Made by a program: the position numbers and the translations under genes. Positions 44,722 through 53,733 of a DNA stretch of 64,000 bases are shown in pieces (position 1 is the stretch's first letter; every line of letters begins with the position of its first letter). This DNA is from Spirosoma sp. SC4-14 (GTDB taxonomy: Bacteria > Bacteroidota > Bacteroidia > Cytophagales > Spirosomataceae). Location of the stretch: the NCBI RefSeq assembly GCF_037201965.1, contig NZ_CP147518.1, positions 7,123,001 to 7,187,000 of the forward strand, given 5' to 3'. Below the pieces are notes generated by a model that saw only the letters and a program-made list of their open reading frames with translations, made no database searches and was not told the DNA's origin.

Positions 44722-44755
44722 GATCCGATTGTATGAGCTGCAATTTAAGGTAGAA

Positions 44756-45187
44756 TCATGATAGCTGTTGCTGCGTATTGGCCGTCAGGCTTCTTAAGGT
44801 GGTTTGCTCATAGACAGATAGATTCGCATCGCGAACACGCTCCATAATGGGCCGAATCGTACACGTATCCTCATCATCGCAGTCGTCGCAACGGACATAA
44901 AAATTCAATGACACACAAGGAGTTGGTGCAATGGGGCCATCAATAATCCGGATCACCTGCGCCAGATTGACCCGATCGGGTTCAATTCGTAATAAATAGC
45001 CTCCGCCTTTTCCTTTCTGGCTTTGAAGAATGCCATGATTACGAAGTTCAAGCAAGATAGCTTCCAGAAACTTTTTAGGTATGTTCTCCTGCGACGATAT
45101 ATAAGAAATCAGAACAGGGCCATTGCCAAATTGCTCGGTCAGCACTTTTAAGGCTTTAATCGCATACTTCGCTTTTTTAGAAATCAT
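44756..45187 (-). CDS. Rrf2-family transcriptional regulator with Cys cluster
   Basis: 143 residues with the Rrf2 winged helix-turn-helix (KKAKYAIKALKVL at the start, ENIPKKFLEAILLELRNHGIL as recognition helix region, KGKGGGYLL as the wing). Four cysteines at residues 91, 100, 103 and 109 (TPCVSLN, VRCDDCDDEDTC) lie where IscR/NsrR-type members bind an iron-sulfur cluster, so it may sense redox state, NO or cluster supply. Its targets are not adjacent except for the HAD gene downstream. Confidence 0.88.
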   Translation of the reverse strand: MISKKAKYAIKALKVLTEQFGNGPVLISYISSQENIPKKFLEAILLELRNHGILQSQKGKGGGYLLRIEPDRVNLAQVIRIIDGPIAPTPCVSLNFYVRCDDCDDEDTCTIRPIMERVRDANLSVYEQTTLRSLTANTQQQLS

Positions 45188-45431
45188 TATTACTTCTCTG
45201 TGAATGGTTTCACTCTAGGTTATTGTAAATAAAGCACTTTGCTTATATTTTTCACTTAAAATATCATTAATAAGCAGATTTTCTTCAATTACTTGCCATT
45301 TTATTTATACAAACCCTACCTACGGTTACTATTAAATAGAATATCAAATCTATAGAAATAGTTATATTTAATAGCAACTATATAACTCCGAGTGGCAATA
45401 TATACAAACTTAGAGGAAAGTACAAAAGTAA

Positions 45432-46293
45432 GAACGTGTTGGGGAATTTTATTTGGTGAAGCAGTCAAAGGCGTTGTAGCATGATCTGAATGTTTGCTAA
45501 ATACAGCCAACTCACCGAAGAAGATAGCGTGTACTCGTAATCTTTGACGATGCGCCGGAAGAAATTCGTCCAGGCAATGCTCCGTTCAACGACCCATCGC
45601 TTGGCCACAGGCACAAAACCTTGGGTTGATTCGGGACGCGAAGCCTTCTCGAAATCGATGCTCCACTCGGTTAATGCCTGGGCAAAAGCTCCATTGTAAG
45701 CCTGATCGCCGTAAACCTTCTCCAGGCGTTCCCCAACTCGCCAAAGGATTGTCCCAATCAGAGAAATTGACGCCGGTCCTTCTGCTTCATTTGCCGCATG
45801 CACATCGACCACCCACAAGCGGCCGTCGGTATCCACGACGAACTCTCGTTTTCGCCCGTTGACGCGTTTATTGACGTCCATACCCCGGTGTTCGCAGATC
45901 ATGGGATTTAACTTAACACTTTGTGCATCAATGCATAGAACAGATGGCTGAGCTTCCTTACCCACTCGTTTTCGGTCTGATTGATTCAAGGCTGCGTTGA
46001 TTCGTTCGAAGGTGCCGTCCTGCTTCCAGCGGTCAAAGTAATAGTAAACCGCCTGCCAGTTAGGCCATTGCGGTGGCAGGTTCCGCCATTGACAACCGGT
46101 TCGCAGCAGCCACAGAATAACGTTGATGATCTGGCGCAATTCATGTTTTCGCTTGCGTTTGAGGTCAAAGAAAGGCGAAATTGCGTCCCATTGAGGGTCG
46201 GTCAGTGGTTGCCACTGTTTGGTCATCACTTTGCATTTTGGTCGATACAAAGTTGACACGACTCTCAACTCTTTTCAATTCCCCAACACGCTC
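45432..46293 (-). mobile_element. IS5-family insertion sequence, intact, 862 bp
   Basis: The ends carry inverted repeats GAACGTGTTGGGGAATT (left) and GAGCGTGTTGGGGAATT (right, complement), one mismatch in 17, with a perfect core CGTGTTGGGGAATT. The element is flanked on both sides by TAA (45429-45431 and 46294-46296), a 3-bp target duplication of the TNA type used by the IS1031-like group. One full-length transposase gene lies inside. The IS sits in AT-rich intergenic DNA between the Rrf2 regulator and the CPxxCA cluster. Confidence 0.9.
45465..46226 (-). CDS. IS5-family DDE transposase
   Basis: About 253 residues from the ATG at 46226; the frame stays open to 46268. An N-terminal DUF4096-like block (PQWDAISPFF, LLRTGCQWRNLPPQWPNWQAVYYYF) is followed by the DDE core: Asp in LCIDAQSVK, Asp in VYGDQAYNGA and Glu in WVVERSIAWTNFFRR. 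No frameshift or stop interrupts it, so the element may be active. Confidence 0.92.
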   Translation of the reverse strand: MTKQWQPLTDPQWDAISPFFDLKRKRKHELRQIINVILWLLRTGCQWRNLPPQWPNWQAVYYYFDRWKQDGTFERINAALNQSDRKRVGKEAQPSVLCIDAQSVKLNPMICEHRGMDVNKRVNGRKREFVVDTDGRLWVVDVHAANEAEGPASISLIGTILWRVGERLEKVYGDQAYNGAFAQALTEWSIDFEKASRPESTQGFVPVAKRWVVERSIAWTNFFRRIVKDYEYTLSSSVSWLYLANIQIMLQRL

Positions 46294-46338
46294 TAAACGT
46301 TCTTAGCAGACACTCAGTAGGCTATTCATTCAACCAAA

Positions 46339-46370
46339 AAAAGCGATAGAATACAATCCATATCGCTTTT
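46339..46370 (-). terminator. Terminator downstream of the small CPxxCA peptide
   Basis: A perfect stem AAAAGCGATA / TATCGCTTTT with a 12-bp loop, T-rich on the minus strand, 27 bases after the stop codon. Confidence 0.8.
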
Positions 46371-46396
46371 GCAAAATATGAAATGGCAAATAAGTG

Positions 46397-46597
46397 CTAT
46401 TCAGCACAAGGCAGTGGGCAGTGAAAACCATTCATGCCTGCATCCGCAAAATTACCGGTGCAAGCATGAAGCGTAACCCCTTCGCCAGCATCCAATTGAG
46501 TATCTGTTCCAATAACCATTAAGCTAAGACTACCATCAGCGCCTTCCGTAAAATAGAATGGAGCTATTTGTTCTATTAAGCTAGGGCTTTCTACCAA
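46397..46597 (-). CDS. Small peptide with C-terminal CPxxCA motif
   Basis: Up to 66 residues, starting at a TTG at 46597 with a stop codon just upstream and no in-frame ATG near the start; it could be a whole small gene or the tail of a lost larger one. It reads as a beta-rich segment (ADGSLSLMVIGTDTQ) followed by a short linker and ends GFHCPLPCAE. The 136-residue protein encoded at 47600 ends in a very similar way (DGWTCPRQCASNQ), preceded by a comparable stretch (LLTAVDANGHDI), so the two are probably related. No signal peptide. Function unknown. Confidence 0.5.
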   Translation of the reverse strand: MVESPSLIEQIAPFYFTEGADGSLSLMVIGTDTQLDAGEGVTLHACTGNFADAGMNGFHCPLPCAE

Positions 46598-46917
46598 ATA
46601 CAGGAATTAATGAGAACAGGGGTTTTGTTTAGATTAAAATCGATCTACTTCTTCCGGGGATTAATTAGAAACAAGCACAACAATTATTAATACTGTTTTG
46701 GCTAAGGCCTGCCAACAGTCTACCCATTTATCTATAAATCTTTTAATTTTTCAGCTACCGTTACTATTACCATTTTTGTCGGTATATTGAGGTAAAATTT
46801 TAGAATTTCTATTTTCAAATTTAAACCTGCGTTATAGACTATTCCAAAAGGACTTTCTTATAAAAATACCACCCATTCAGATCCAAGGTTTTTAGAGGAA
46901 AGATCTGCTTATTTCAA
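46598..46917. other. AT-rich gap in the CPxxCA cluster
   Basis: Low-GC DNA between the small CPxxCA peptide and the membrane-protein gene. No supported gene on either strand. It may be promoter sequence for the small peptide or decayed DNA. Confidence 0.4.
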
Positions 46918-47589
46918 TTAAGCAATAGCTGTGTTTTCAAATTTACTTACAAATATACCTAATGAAGCAAGCAAAGTGAATAAAATACTTGTCAATTGGG
47001 TTATATTCCAGTAGAGTTCAAAAGCCTCATCAGATGTATTTGGGCTAAAAACATACTCACTAAATAAGTAAGTAAACAAAGTTCCTGTAGCATAAATCAA
47101 TATACCAGCACTTACCCAGAAAAAACCATAGAGGAATAAATTTTCTACTTTTAGTTCTTCAAGTAAATAGACAAAAAAGTATAGAACAGAAAAAATCAAA
47201 TACACTCTAATTAAAGTATTGGTAATAGTCGATATTTCATCTTTTTTAAACGTAAAAATGCTCACAACAATAACAATCAAGAGTGCAACGAGTAGCCTTT
47301 TCTTAATAGACGAATTACGGATTACAGTAGCATATGTTATATAGACAATAATGGCCTGGATGCATGAAAATGCATTTTCCATCCCCAACGTATTGATACG
47401 ATTTATTGCGCAATAAAGAAATAAGGATTCTTTAATAAAAGAAAGCAAAAAAAAGAAAGAAATTATCTTTAATTCCTGGCCCAGAAATTTATACCGATAT
47501 ACACTTATAAAAATTGGCAGCAACAAAAGAATATGCTGAATAAGGCTTAACGGATATCTCTGGGCCAGATAGAGGAATTTCTCCCACAT
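46918..47589 (-). CDS. Multispan membrane protein of unknown function
   Basis: 223 residues with about seven hydrophobic spans (for example LIQHILLLLPIFISVYRY, KRLLVALLIVIVVSIFTF, LYGFFWVSAGILIYATGTLF). No enzymatic motif. The gene is much more AT-rich than the surrounding chromosome, a sign of transfer or of a different history. It begins 10 bases after the stop of the 136-residue CPxxCA protein, so the two form an operon. Similar seven-span proteins occur next to sensor kinases in Bacteroidota, but none is adjacent here. Confidence 0.75.
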   Translation of the reverse strand: MWEKFLYLAQRYPLSLIQHILLLLPIFISVYRYKFLGQELKIISFFFLLSFIKESLFLYCAINRINTLGMENAFSCIQAIIVYITYATVIRNSSIKKRLLVALLIVIVVSIFTFKKDEISTITNTLIRVYLIFSVLYFFVYLLEELKVENLFLYGFFWVSAGILIYATGTLFTYLFSEYVFSPNTSDEAFELYWNITQLTSILFTLLASLGIFVSKFENTAIA

Positions 47590-47599
47590 TGCTGTTTAT

Positions 47600-48010
47600 C
47601 TATTGATTTGATGCACACTGTCTGGGGCATGTCCATCCATCGCCCAGGGTGCCGCCATCATCATCCCCCGGCATATCTTTCAGGCCACGGCTATGGCTTT
47701 TCATGGCAATATCATGTCCATTAGCATCAACCGCGGTTAACAATACGCGAGGTTTCAGTTGGCCAACACCAGCCTGGGTAGGGTTGCCATCGGCGTCTTC
47801 CCAGCGTTTGGCCTGATGAATTCGTAGCCCAATACAACCGGGTTGAGCAAGAAGTTCTTTTACCTGATTGATTCCAAAATACTCGGAGCGCACATAATCG
47901 TCGGCCGATAGCCCAACGGCTAGTTTACGATCGCGGTAGGCACCGGTCATAGATTTAGCTTCGCTAGAGGAAAGGAAGCGGCCAGCATCTTCAGTGAAAA
48001 TAGAAGCCAT
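47600..48010 (-). CDS. 136-residue protein ending in a CPxxCA motif
   Basis: A soluble protein without a signal peptide. The N-terminal part (FTEDAGRFLSSSEAKSMTGAYRDRK) looks helical, the middle (PGCIGLRIHQAKRW, RVLLTAVDANGHDI) looks like a small beta domain, and the C-terminus is a flexible Gly/Asp linker ending GWTCPRQCASNQ. Not a recognised family, but the same end motif appears in the 66-residue peptide at 46397. First gene of a leftward operon with the membrane protein 10 bases downstream. A terminal CxxxC-type pair could bind metal or act in redox or modification; this is speculation. Confidence 0.7.
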   Translation of the reverse strand: MASIFTEDAGRFLSSSEAKSMTGAYRDRKLAVGLSADDYVRSEYFGINQVKELLAQPGCIGLRIHQAKRWEDADGNPTQAGVGQLKPRVLLTAVDANGHDIAMKSHSRGLKDMPGDDDGGTLGDGWTCPRQCASNQ

Positions 48011-48398
48011 AAGTGTATTCTGTAGAAAATGGTTAACCTCCGAAAGCTATTATTTAACCTCGAACTTGTCAACGAATATAGAGTGAGCAGTATATTATAC
48101 GGTCAGATTGAGCGCTAATCAAGTAGTTTTACGTAGTAAAGTACGGGCTTTTGCCTGCTTATTTTTTTATGGTTAAAACCAGGGTTTTTGCGCTTACAGA
48201 ATAGCCATTGCGTGTCTACCTTTGTAATGTCGCTACTGGGCATCCAGAGCAACGTTATTTTCTCATCTCATAGGTTAGGTTAAAAAACACCTGTTAACAT
48301 ATTGATTAACAGGTGTTTTTATTTTCTCCAGCGAACCAATAATAAAACGAACACATACATGGTAAGGATACCGGAAATTCGCGCCGATGGTGTTATTC
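48011..48398. other. Intergenic region upstream of the CPxxCA operon
   Basis: 388 bases with no supported gene. It would hold the promoter of the 48010 operon (AT-rich part around 48020-48180) and contains the terminator of the TonB-dependent receptor gene at 48283-48320. Confidence 0.5.
48283..48320 (-). terminator. Terminator of the TonB-dependent receptor gene
   Basis: A perfect 15-bp stem AAAAACACCTGTTAA / TTAACAGGTGTTTTT with an 8-bp loop; T-rich on both strands. Confidence 0.9.
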
Positions 48399-50669
48399 TT
48401 ACCAAAAATAGGTTAGACTCAGCCGGGCAAAAAAGGGCGTACCGGGCGTAAAATGAATTTCGTCGACGGGAGCCGCTTCGCCTTTCAAACGACTCTCGGT
48501 ATCGAATTGAGTTTCTTTCCAGCGGGTATTGAACAGGTTCTGTACCGACAGGCCCAGCATATAGGTGTGTCGGGTATAATTTACCTGCATATCTGTAACG
48601 AAATAGCCTTGGGCCACAACCGTGTTGTCTTCATTTGCCGGACGGTTGGCCATGTACCGATAACGCAGTGAACCACTTAGTCCATATTGCGTTTGCACCG
48701 ATAAGCCTCCCGTCGATGTAAACACCGGGGCCAGAGGCAAATAATTTTGTCCGGCTTCGGCATCAAGTGAGCGAGGATGGGCCGTATTCAGGTCGACATC
48801 GGCAAATAAACTTTTCGTAAGTTGATACCGAATCGATAAATCGAGCCCCTCACGACGCGATCGACCACTGGGTTCAACTACGCCCTCGTCACCTACATAC
48901 ACAAACTCCTGCTCCATCCACAAATACCAGGCAGCCGCATTGATAAGCAGTTTTGGAAACGGCTTGAGAATGATTCCCAAATCGGAGCCGTAGGCACCGG
49001 GCAAAATTTCGCGGCCGTTTTGAGCCGTAACTACACGAGCGTCGTTGGAATGGAAGCCCTTGCCAGTATTCAGGTAGAGTTGAAGCCGAGGGCTAAACGT
49101 ATAATAAAGGTTCAGTTTAGGCGATACAATAGCCTGAGTAACGTGTTTCGTCGTTATGGCGGGTATTGCCAGCACGTCTTCGTATTGAGAACGGAAGTAA
49201 TCGACCCGTACACCAGCATTGATGCTGAAACGACCTGACACCTGAACGACTTCATCCGCATAAAGTGCTGCGTTTATTTCATTGACATTGCCATACTGGA
49301 TTCGGTTCAGCGTTTCTACCCGGTTTCGCGTATGGGATAATTCGGTTCCGTGGGTCAGGTCCTGTCTATATTGCGCACCCAGCGTTGTTGTGAAGATAGT
49401 TTTGCCCAGATTGGTCTGGGTAGCATAACTGCCATTGTAGCCGAACAGATTCCGGTGCTCTTTCTGACGAATCTGATCGCCGTTGATACTATCGTTGAGA
49501 AAGAAGGTGAAGTTGGAATACAGCTCGAAATTGTAGTTACTATAGAAGAACTGGTTTTTGATGGTATGGTTTTTGGGCGTCACCGTTACCAGTTGCGCAT
49601 TTATGTTCGTACGACTTGTTTCGCCCCCTTCGGTTGGGTCGATAGAGCCGAACCAGCCGATCTGCCCTGATTCGACGGCCCGGTCGGGTATCTGCCCCGA
49701 ATGATTCCATTTGCTCCAGAAAGTTGATGCCGTTAGGGTTAAATTCGTATTTTCGGCAATATGGCTGTGGTATTTGCCCAGTACGTTTACTCGCTTAAAA
49801 TGCTGCGGATTATCGAAGTATGAATTAGAATATGAGTACTCAGAAGCCAGATAGGCCGACTTATTTTTTGCCTTACCACGCTCGCCCAGCAAGTTGAGCC
49901 CGGCAACAGCCCGGTAGGTATCGAACTGCCCGGCTTCTACTTTCACAAACGACCGATCGAGGGCAGTCCGTATCCGAAAATTTGCCCAGCCTGCCGTGGC
50001 CAGATTGCCTTTATCGGTTGTATATGGCCCTTTTTTGAAATCGACGCCTTCTACCAGTTCTGGAATCACAAAATGCAGATCGGCATACCCCTGACCATGG
50101 GCATGAGAAACCATGTTAACCGGCATACCATCAACAGTTAGCCGAATGTCGGTGCCATGATCCAGATCAAATCCCCGCAGGAAAATCTGCTCGGCCTTAC
50201 CGCCCCCGGCATGCTGGCCAATAAACAAGCCCGGCACTAGCCGAAGAATCTCCTGGGAGTTAGTAATGGGTCGCAGGCGAATATCTAATCCACTGATCAA
50301 CTGCTGTTCATTGGCTTTCATCGCCGATACCGTTACGGCAGTAAGCGTTACGGGAGCCACCGTCAGCATGGTTTGAACATGAGTTGTCTGGTCATTCGTA
50401 ATCCGAACTTCCTGCACGAGAGAAGCATACCCAACATGCGAAAACTCAACTTTGTAGGGCGACGCTACCAACCCATCGAACCGATAGCGACCCAGTTCAT
50501 CGGTCAGAGTAGCTTTGCCCAGCCCAACCAGTTGCACCGTTACATTTCGCAAAGGCAAATGGGTGTTGCCATCGAATACGGTACCGATAAGCGTACCCAA
50601 ATGTGCATAAGCCGTCTGGATGGTTAATAGAGAAAGGAGAAGTGCGGAACGTATATTCTTGCGTTTCAT
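48399..50669 (-). CDS. TonB-dependent outer membrane receptor
   Basis: About 756 residues from the ATG at 50669 (the frame extends to 50723). Signal peptide (ALLLSLLTIQTAYA near residues 8-22), a carboxypeptidase-regulatory-like domain (LIGTVFDGNTHLPLRNVTVQL, about 25-105), a plug domain (about 115-215, with IFLRGFDLDHGTDIRLTVDG) and a 22-strand-type barrel ending in an aromatic residue (LTYFW). It imports a ligand too large for porins, driven by TonB. The VSHAHGQGYADLHFVIPEL plug loop is seen in receptors lacking a SusD partner; none is encoded next to it, so the ligand is more likely a metal complex or small molecule than a glycan. Confidence 0.9.
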   Translation of the reverse strand: MKRKNIRSALLLSLLTIQTAYAHLGTLIGTVFDGNTHLPLRNVTVQLVGLGKATLTDELGRYRFDGLVASPYKVEFSHVGYASLVQEVRITNDQTTHVQTMLTVAPVTLTAVTVSAMKANEQQLISGLDIRLRPITNSQEILRLVPGLFIGQHAGGGKAEQIFLRGFDLDHGTDIRLTVDGMPVNMVSHAHGQGYADLHFVIPELVEGVDFKKGPYTTDKGNLATAGWANFRIRTALDRSFVKVEAGQFDTYRAVAGLNLLGERGKAKNKSAYLASEYSYSNSYFDNPQHFKRVNVLGKYHSHIAENTNLTLTASTFWSKWNHSGQIPDRAVESGQIGWFGSIDPTEGGETSRTNINAQLVTVTPKNHTIKNQFFYSNYNFELYSNFTFFLNDSINGDQIRQKEHRNLFGYNGSYATQTNLGKTIFTTTLGAQYRQDLTHGTELSHTRNRVETLNRIQYGNVNEINAALYADEVVQVSGRFSINAGVRVDYFRSQYEDVLAIPAITTKHVTQAIVSPKLNLYYTFSPRLQLYLNTGKGFHSNDARVVTAQNGREILPGAYGSDLGIILKPFPKLLINAAAWYLWMEQEFVYVGDEGVVEPSGRSRREGLDLSIRYQLTKSLFADVDLNTAHPRSLDAEAGQNYLPLAPVFTSTGGLSVQTQYGLSGSLRYRYMANRPANEDNTVVAQGYFVTDMQVNYTRHTYMLGLSVQNLFNTRWKETQFDTESRLKGEAAPVDEIHFTPGTPFFARLSLTYFW

Positions 50670-50723
50670 TTTCCGAAATAGGTGAATAAAGTTACCATTT
50701 TCGCCATAAATCGAGAAATTCAT

Positions 50724-51446
50724 CGCAGTTAACGAAACGTAGACCTCCTATAGCGAGCTTTTTTGATGGTAGTTGTTGGCGTTGACCCACTCTAGCTTTC
50801 CGACTAAAATTGGTCATGAGCAATCGCCCATAACACCTGATTCGACCTGCAACTGATCGTTTTCTACCCGACGAAGCCGATTGGCCGTAAGTACCGAAAT
50901 GGAAATGAGCGGACTGATACTTCCCAGCAGGAAAAAATGGCGAGCTTCACCGGAAGCAGCATCGTAAAGGCTGATTTGTTCAAACGAGAACCTCGTCGAT
51001 CTGAAGGCGTAGGGCTATCTTCCGGCAAATGAGACTCTCCAAATTCATCAAACCTGTGGTCAAAGGGCGGAGGGTCATGAAAATTGGAGGGTCGGCCAGC
51101 GGGGCACGAACACAGTATAGTTAAAATAAAAGAAGGTCAGCAGAACAGGTAAGCTAACCCATTCTAGATCAGATGGTCATGCGAATTTAACGAATGCCAG
51201 CTTACGCCACTGTACACAAAATAGAAGAGAACCGCCAAAGTGCCCCAATCAGTAGTTGTGTGTTATGGGCTTTTAACCAGGTAGTCATTCATGCATCGGA
51301 TGTCTGACAAAAGTATCAACAACACTCATCAATGCAGGAATAAAAGTGGTTAACGAGCCAACTATTGGGGTAAATGAATGTCGACCATTTTAGAGACTTC
51401 GCCAGTGCTTCAATCAACCACTACAAGCTGAATACTAGCGACCTGC
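50724..51446. other. Gene-poor region with a possible relic
   Basis: About 720 bases between the receptor and the T9SS-cluster barrel gene. No complete gene is supported. A 66-codon open stretch on the minus strand (50814-51014) looks protein-like but has no start codon; it is listed separately. The rest shows no repeat or RNA gene that I can see. Confidence 0.45.
50814..51014 (-). pseudogene. Possible gene remnant
   Basis: A 66-codon open stretch bounded by stop codons at both ends and without a usable start. It reads YAFRSTRFSFEQISLYDAAS..., then a hydrophobic segment (HFFLLGSISPLISISVL) and a charged end (NRLRRVENDQ). The composition looks protein-like rather than random, but I recognise no family. 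It may be a fragment of a lost membrane protein. Confidence 0.2.
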
Positions 51447-52418
51447 TTACCGAACGGGCGGACATTTTATGCGTCCCGGCAATATATATTGTATTGAAAA
51501 ATTGGTTAATAAGTAACTGTCTTTATGAAGCTCATTACTCCCCCGATCAGTTGTTGTGAACAACGTTGGCTGATCCCGGAAGAGCTGTTGCGCTAGTTCA
51601 TAGCGACTCATATTTACCCGTGCGGCATCATATTCGAACCGACGGTCGGCCATCAATGCCGATACGCCCTGCAATCCACCCTGTGCATAAGAGCCGCCTA
51701 CATCGTCGAGATAATTTGTAAATGTATAGCGGAAACCTACTTCAAAATTTATATTGAAGCTATTGTTCAGTTTATACCGCATGCCCAAACCAACGGGAAC
51801 AGCTACTGTCACCAGCGAATATACTTTTTCGGCTTCGGCCCCTCCCTGCCCTTCTGTATGTAATGGTTGTAGTTTCACCCACTGTCGGGCAGCAAATTCG
51901 CCGTTATTTCCGTTGGTGGCGGTTGGAGTTCTGGCTTCTGGATTATGGGCAATAACCGCTAACCCTCCAAACAGATAGGGTGTAAACCTGGCCCGGATTG
52001 TTGGTTTATAGCCGTCAGCTATGAAAGTATAAATACCCGTAAACGACACCTCTTTTATATCGTTTCGAAAATGAAGGTTACGGGAATACTCAAAGGCATA
52101 TGTTGAAGCATCCTTTCGGCTATAGGTATAGTCATCACCTACGATTCGAGCCCACGCAAGCATAGCACGAGCACTAAAATTAGGCGTAAACTGACGCGTA
52201 TAGCCTAATGAAACATTCCAGCGGGGTAGGGTGGCCAGGTCTTTTATCAGGTGGCTATACGTTGCCAAATCACCAAAATACGTTGACGTTCCCACTCCTA
52301 ACGATATAGCATCATAGTGTATAAAACGGGTTTTGGCTTGCCATTGCGCTTGCCCTGCGTTTGGTAAACCTAGCAACAAACATACCCCTGCTAACCATTT
52401 GTACATAGCCACTCTCAT
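51447..52418 (-). CDS. Outer membrane barrel-like protein of the T9SS-associated trio
   Basis: 323 residues (ATG at 52418, or 52406 giving four fewer). Signal peptide (WLAGVCLLLGLPNAGQA then Q), then a beta-strand-rich domain with GVGTSTYFGDLATYSHL near the start and repeated aromatic strands (LGMRYKLNNSFNINFEVGFRYTFTNYLDD, cited as GMRYKLNNSFNINFEVGFRY). This resembles the DUF6089-type barrels that accompany PorP/SprF genes. Third gene of a leftward cluster after the sorting-domain protein and PorP/SprF gene; 267 bases separate it from PorP/SprF. Confidence 0.75.
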   Translation of the reverse strand: MRVAMYKWLAGVCLLLGLPNAGQAQWQAKTRFIHYDAISLGVGTSTYFGDLATYSHLIKDLATLPRWNVSLGYTRQFTPNFSARAMLAWARIVGDDYTYSRKDASTYAFEYSRNLHFRNDIKEVSFTGIYTFIADGYKPTIRARFTPYLFGGLAVIAHNPEARTPTATNGNNGEFAARQWVKLQPLHTEGQGGAEAEKVYSLVTVAVPVGLGMRYKLNNSFNINFEVGFRYTFTNYLDDVGGSYAQGGLQGVSALMADRRFEYDAARVNMSRYELAQQLFRDQPTLFTTTDRGSNELHKDSYLLTNFSIQYILPGRIKCPPVR

Positions 52419-52634
52419 ATACGTTTCGAATCAAACCGAATGCCTCCGCATCCGGCCTATTAGGATTTAGTTCTCAGGAAGAATAGATACATACGGGCAA
52501 TCAGCACAACTCTTATTTTTGCCTGCTCTGGTGTTTTGCCTAAAAAACGAGCTGGCAATCAATTCATTGTAGATTATATATACCTATACCTAAAAATTGC
52601 TTATATATAGATTAAGTTCTTTAATTCGCCCAAT

Positions 52635-52671
52635 AAATGCCAGGCCCGAAAAACAGCAACACCTGGCATTT
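52635..52671 (-). terminator. Hairpin after the PorP/SprF gene
   Basis: A perfect 10-bp stem AAATGCCAGG / CCTGGCATTT with a 17-bp loop, just downstream of the stop at 52686. It may separate the PorP/SprF transcript from the next gene. Confidence 0.6.
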
Positions 52672-52685
52672 GCGCAGAAGGGCAA

Positions 52686-53666
52686 CTAGAGATAACGCGG
52701 AGTCATAATATGAGTTTTAGAACGCCCGATTTCGTAGCGCAGCATAAATTCATGCGAACTAGGGGCAATATCCTTAAAGGCGTTCATAGTCCGGTCGTAG
52801 GCATAGCCAAAGCGGATTTGGTCGGTCAGTTGTATTTCCAGCAAGCCCACCAGCGCATCGGTTGTATAGGTAGACCAGGAAGAGAACTGATTTTTACGCA
52901 GGGATGCGCCAATAGCGATTTTATCGACAAACCAAAAATTGATATTGGCATCGACGCCCAGATTACTGCCTTCAGCATACCGCAGTAGTGTGGATGGTTT
53001 CATTTTTACATCCGGGCTAAGCTCTACCACAAATCCGGCTCCCAGATAAGCCTGTCGAAGCTGAGTTGACCGATACCCACCCGTATTATATTCGTTCAGT
53101 TTATTTTTAATGAGCCGGGGTACCGAGATGCTTATGTAGGCCCGATCGCTACTCAAATAAAGACCTGTACCGAAATTAGGCAGCATTTTAGATATGTTAT
53201 TGGCAAAATTCGGATCGGGTTGTCCCGCATTTCCAGGGTTAACCAAAACATCTACCAGATTTGCCTGATAGCTGGAAGCTCCGGCTTGTAAACCTAAAGC
53301 CAGGGTACTGCGGTCACCAACGGGAATGCGAAATGCATAGGAAGCGAATGCTCCAGCTTCCTGAAATACACCTACTTTATCGCTGTATAATTGGAGGCCA
53401 ACACCTATGCGCTCCCGATTGAGCGGCATATCCATTGTGAACGTTGCGGTTTGCGGTGCTCCCTGAATGCCGGTCCACTGGCTGCGATATAAAGCCGACA
53501 TGCTCAACACTTCACGGCTACCCGCATAAGCTGGGTTTAAAGCCATCATGTTGAACATATATTGAGAGAACATTTTGTCCTGCTGAGCCCATACAGAACA
53601 ATCAAGGCTAAAAAGCAGTATGAATAAGGCTGCCCATTTTTTCGCTAAAAACGAGTTCGACATCAT
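52686..53666 (-). CDS. Type IX secretion system PorP/SprF-family membrane protein
   Basis: 326 residues. Signal peptide (AALFILLFSLDCSVWA then Q), then the family hallmark FSQYMFNMMALNPAYAGSRE and YRSQWTGIQGAPQTATF, followed by a 14-strand-type barrel. PorP/SprF proteins sit in the outer membrane and hold or export partner adhesins carrying a type B (gliding-type) sorting domain. The gene directly upstream (53734-54627) encodes just such a partner, 67 bases away, the usual pairing. Confidence 0.93.
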   Translation of the reverse strand: MMSNSFLAKKWAALFILLFSLDCSVWAQQDKMFSQYMFNMMALNPAYAGSREVLSMSALYRSQWTGIQGAPQTATFTMDMPLNRERIGVGLQLYSDKVGVFQEAGAFASYAFRIPVGDRSTLALGLQAGASSYQANLVDVLVNPGNAGQPDPNFANNISKMLPNFGTGLYLSSDRAYISISVPRLIKNKLNEYNTGGYRSTQLRQAYLGAGFVVELSPDVKMKPSTLLRYAEGSNLGVDANINFWFVDKIAIGASLRKNQFSSWSTYTTDALVGLLEIQLTDQIRFGYAYDRTMNAFKDIAPSSHEFMLRYEIGRSKTHIMTPRYL

Positions 53667-53733
53667 TGTTACGGTTAATAATCACAGGTCAAGCACCCAC
53701 TTATCATTCACTCCTCTCCCGACCAATCATTAC

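Noticed and set aside
45316..45510. 64-codon frame spanning the left IS end
   Set aside because: Runs across the insertion boundary in a different frame from the transposase; an artefact of the junction.
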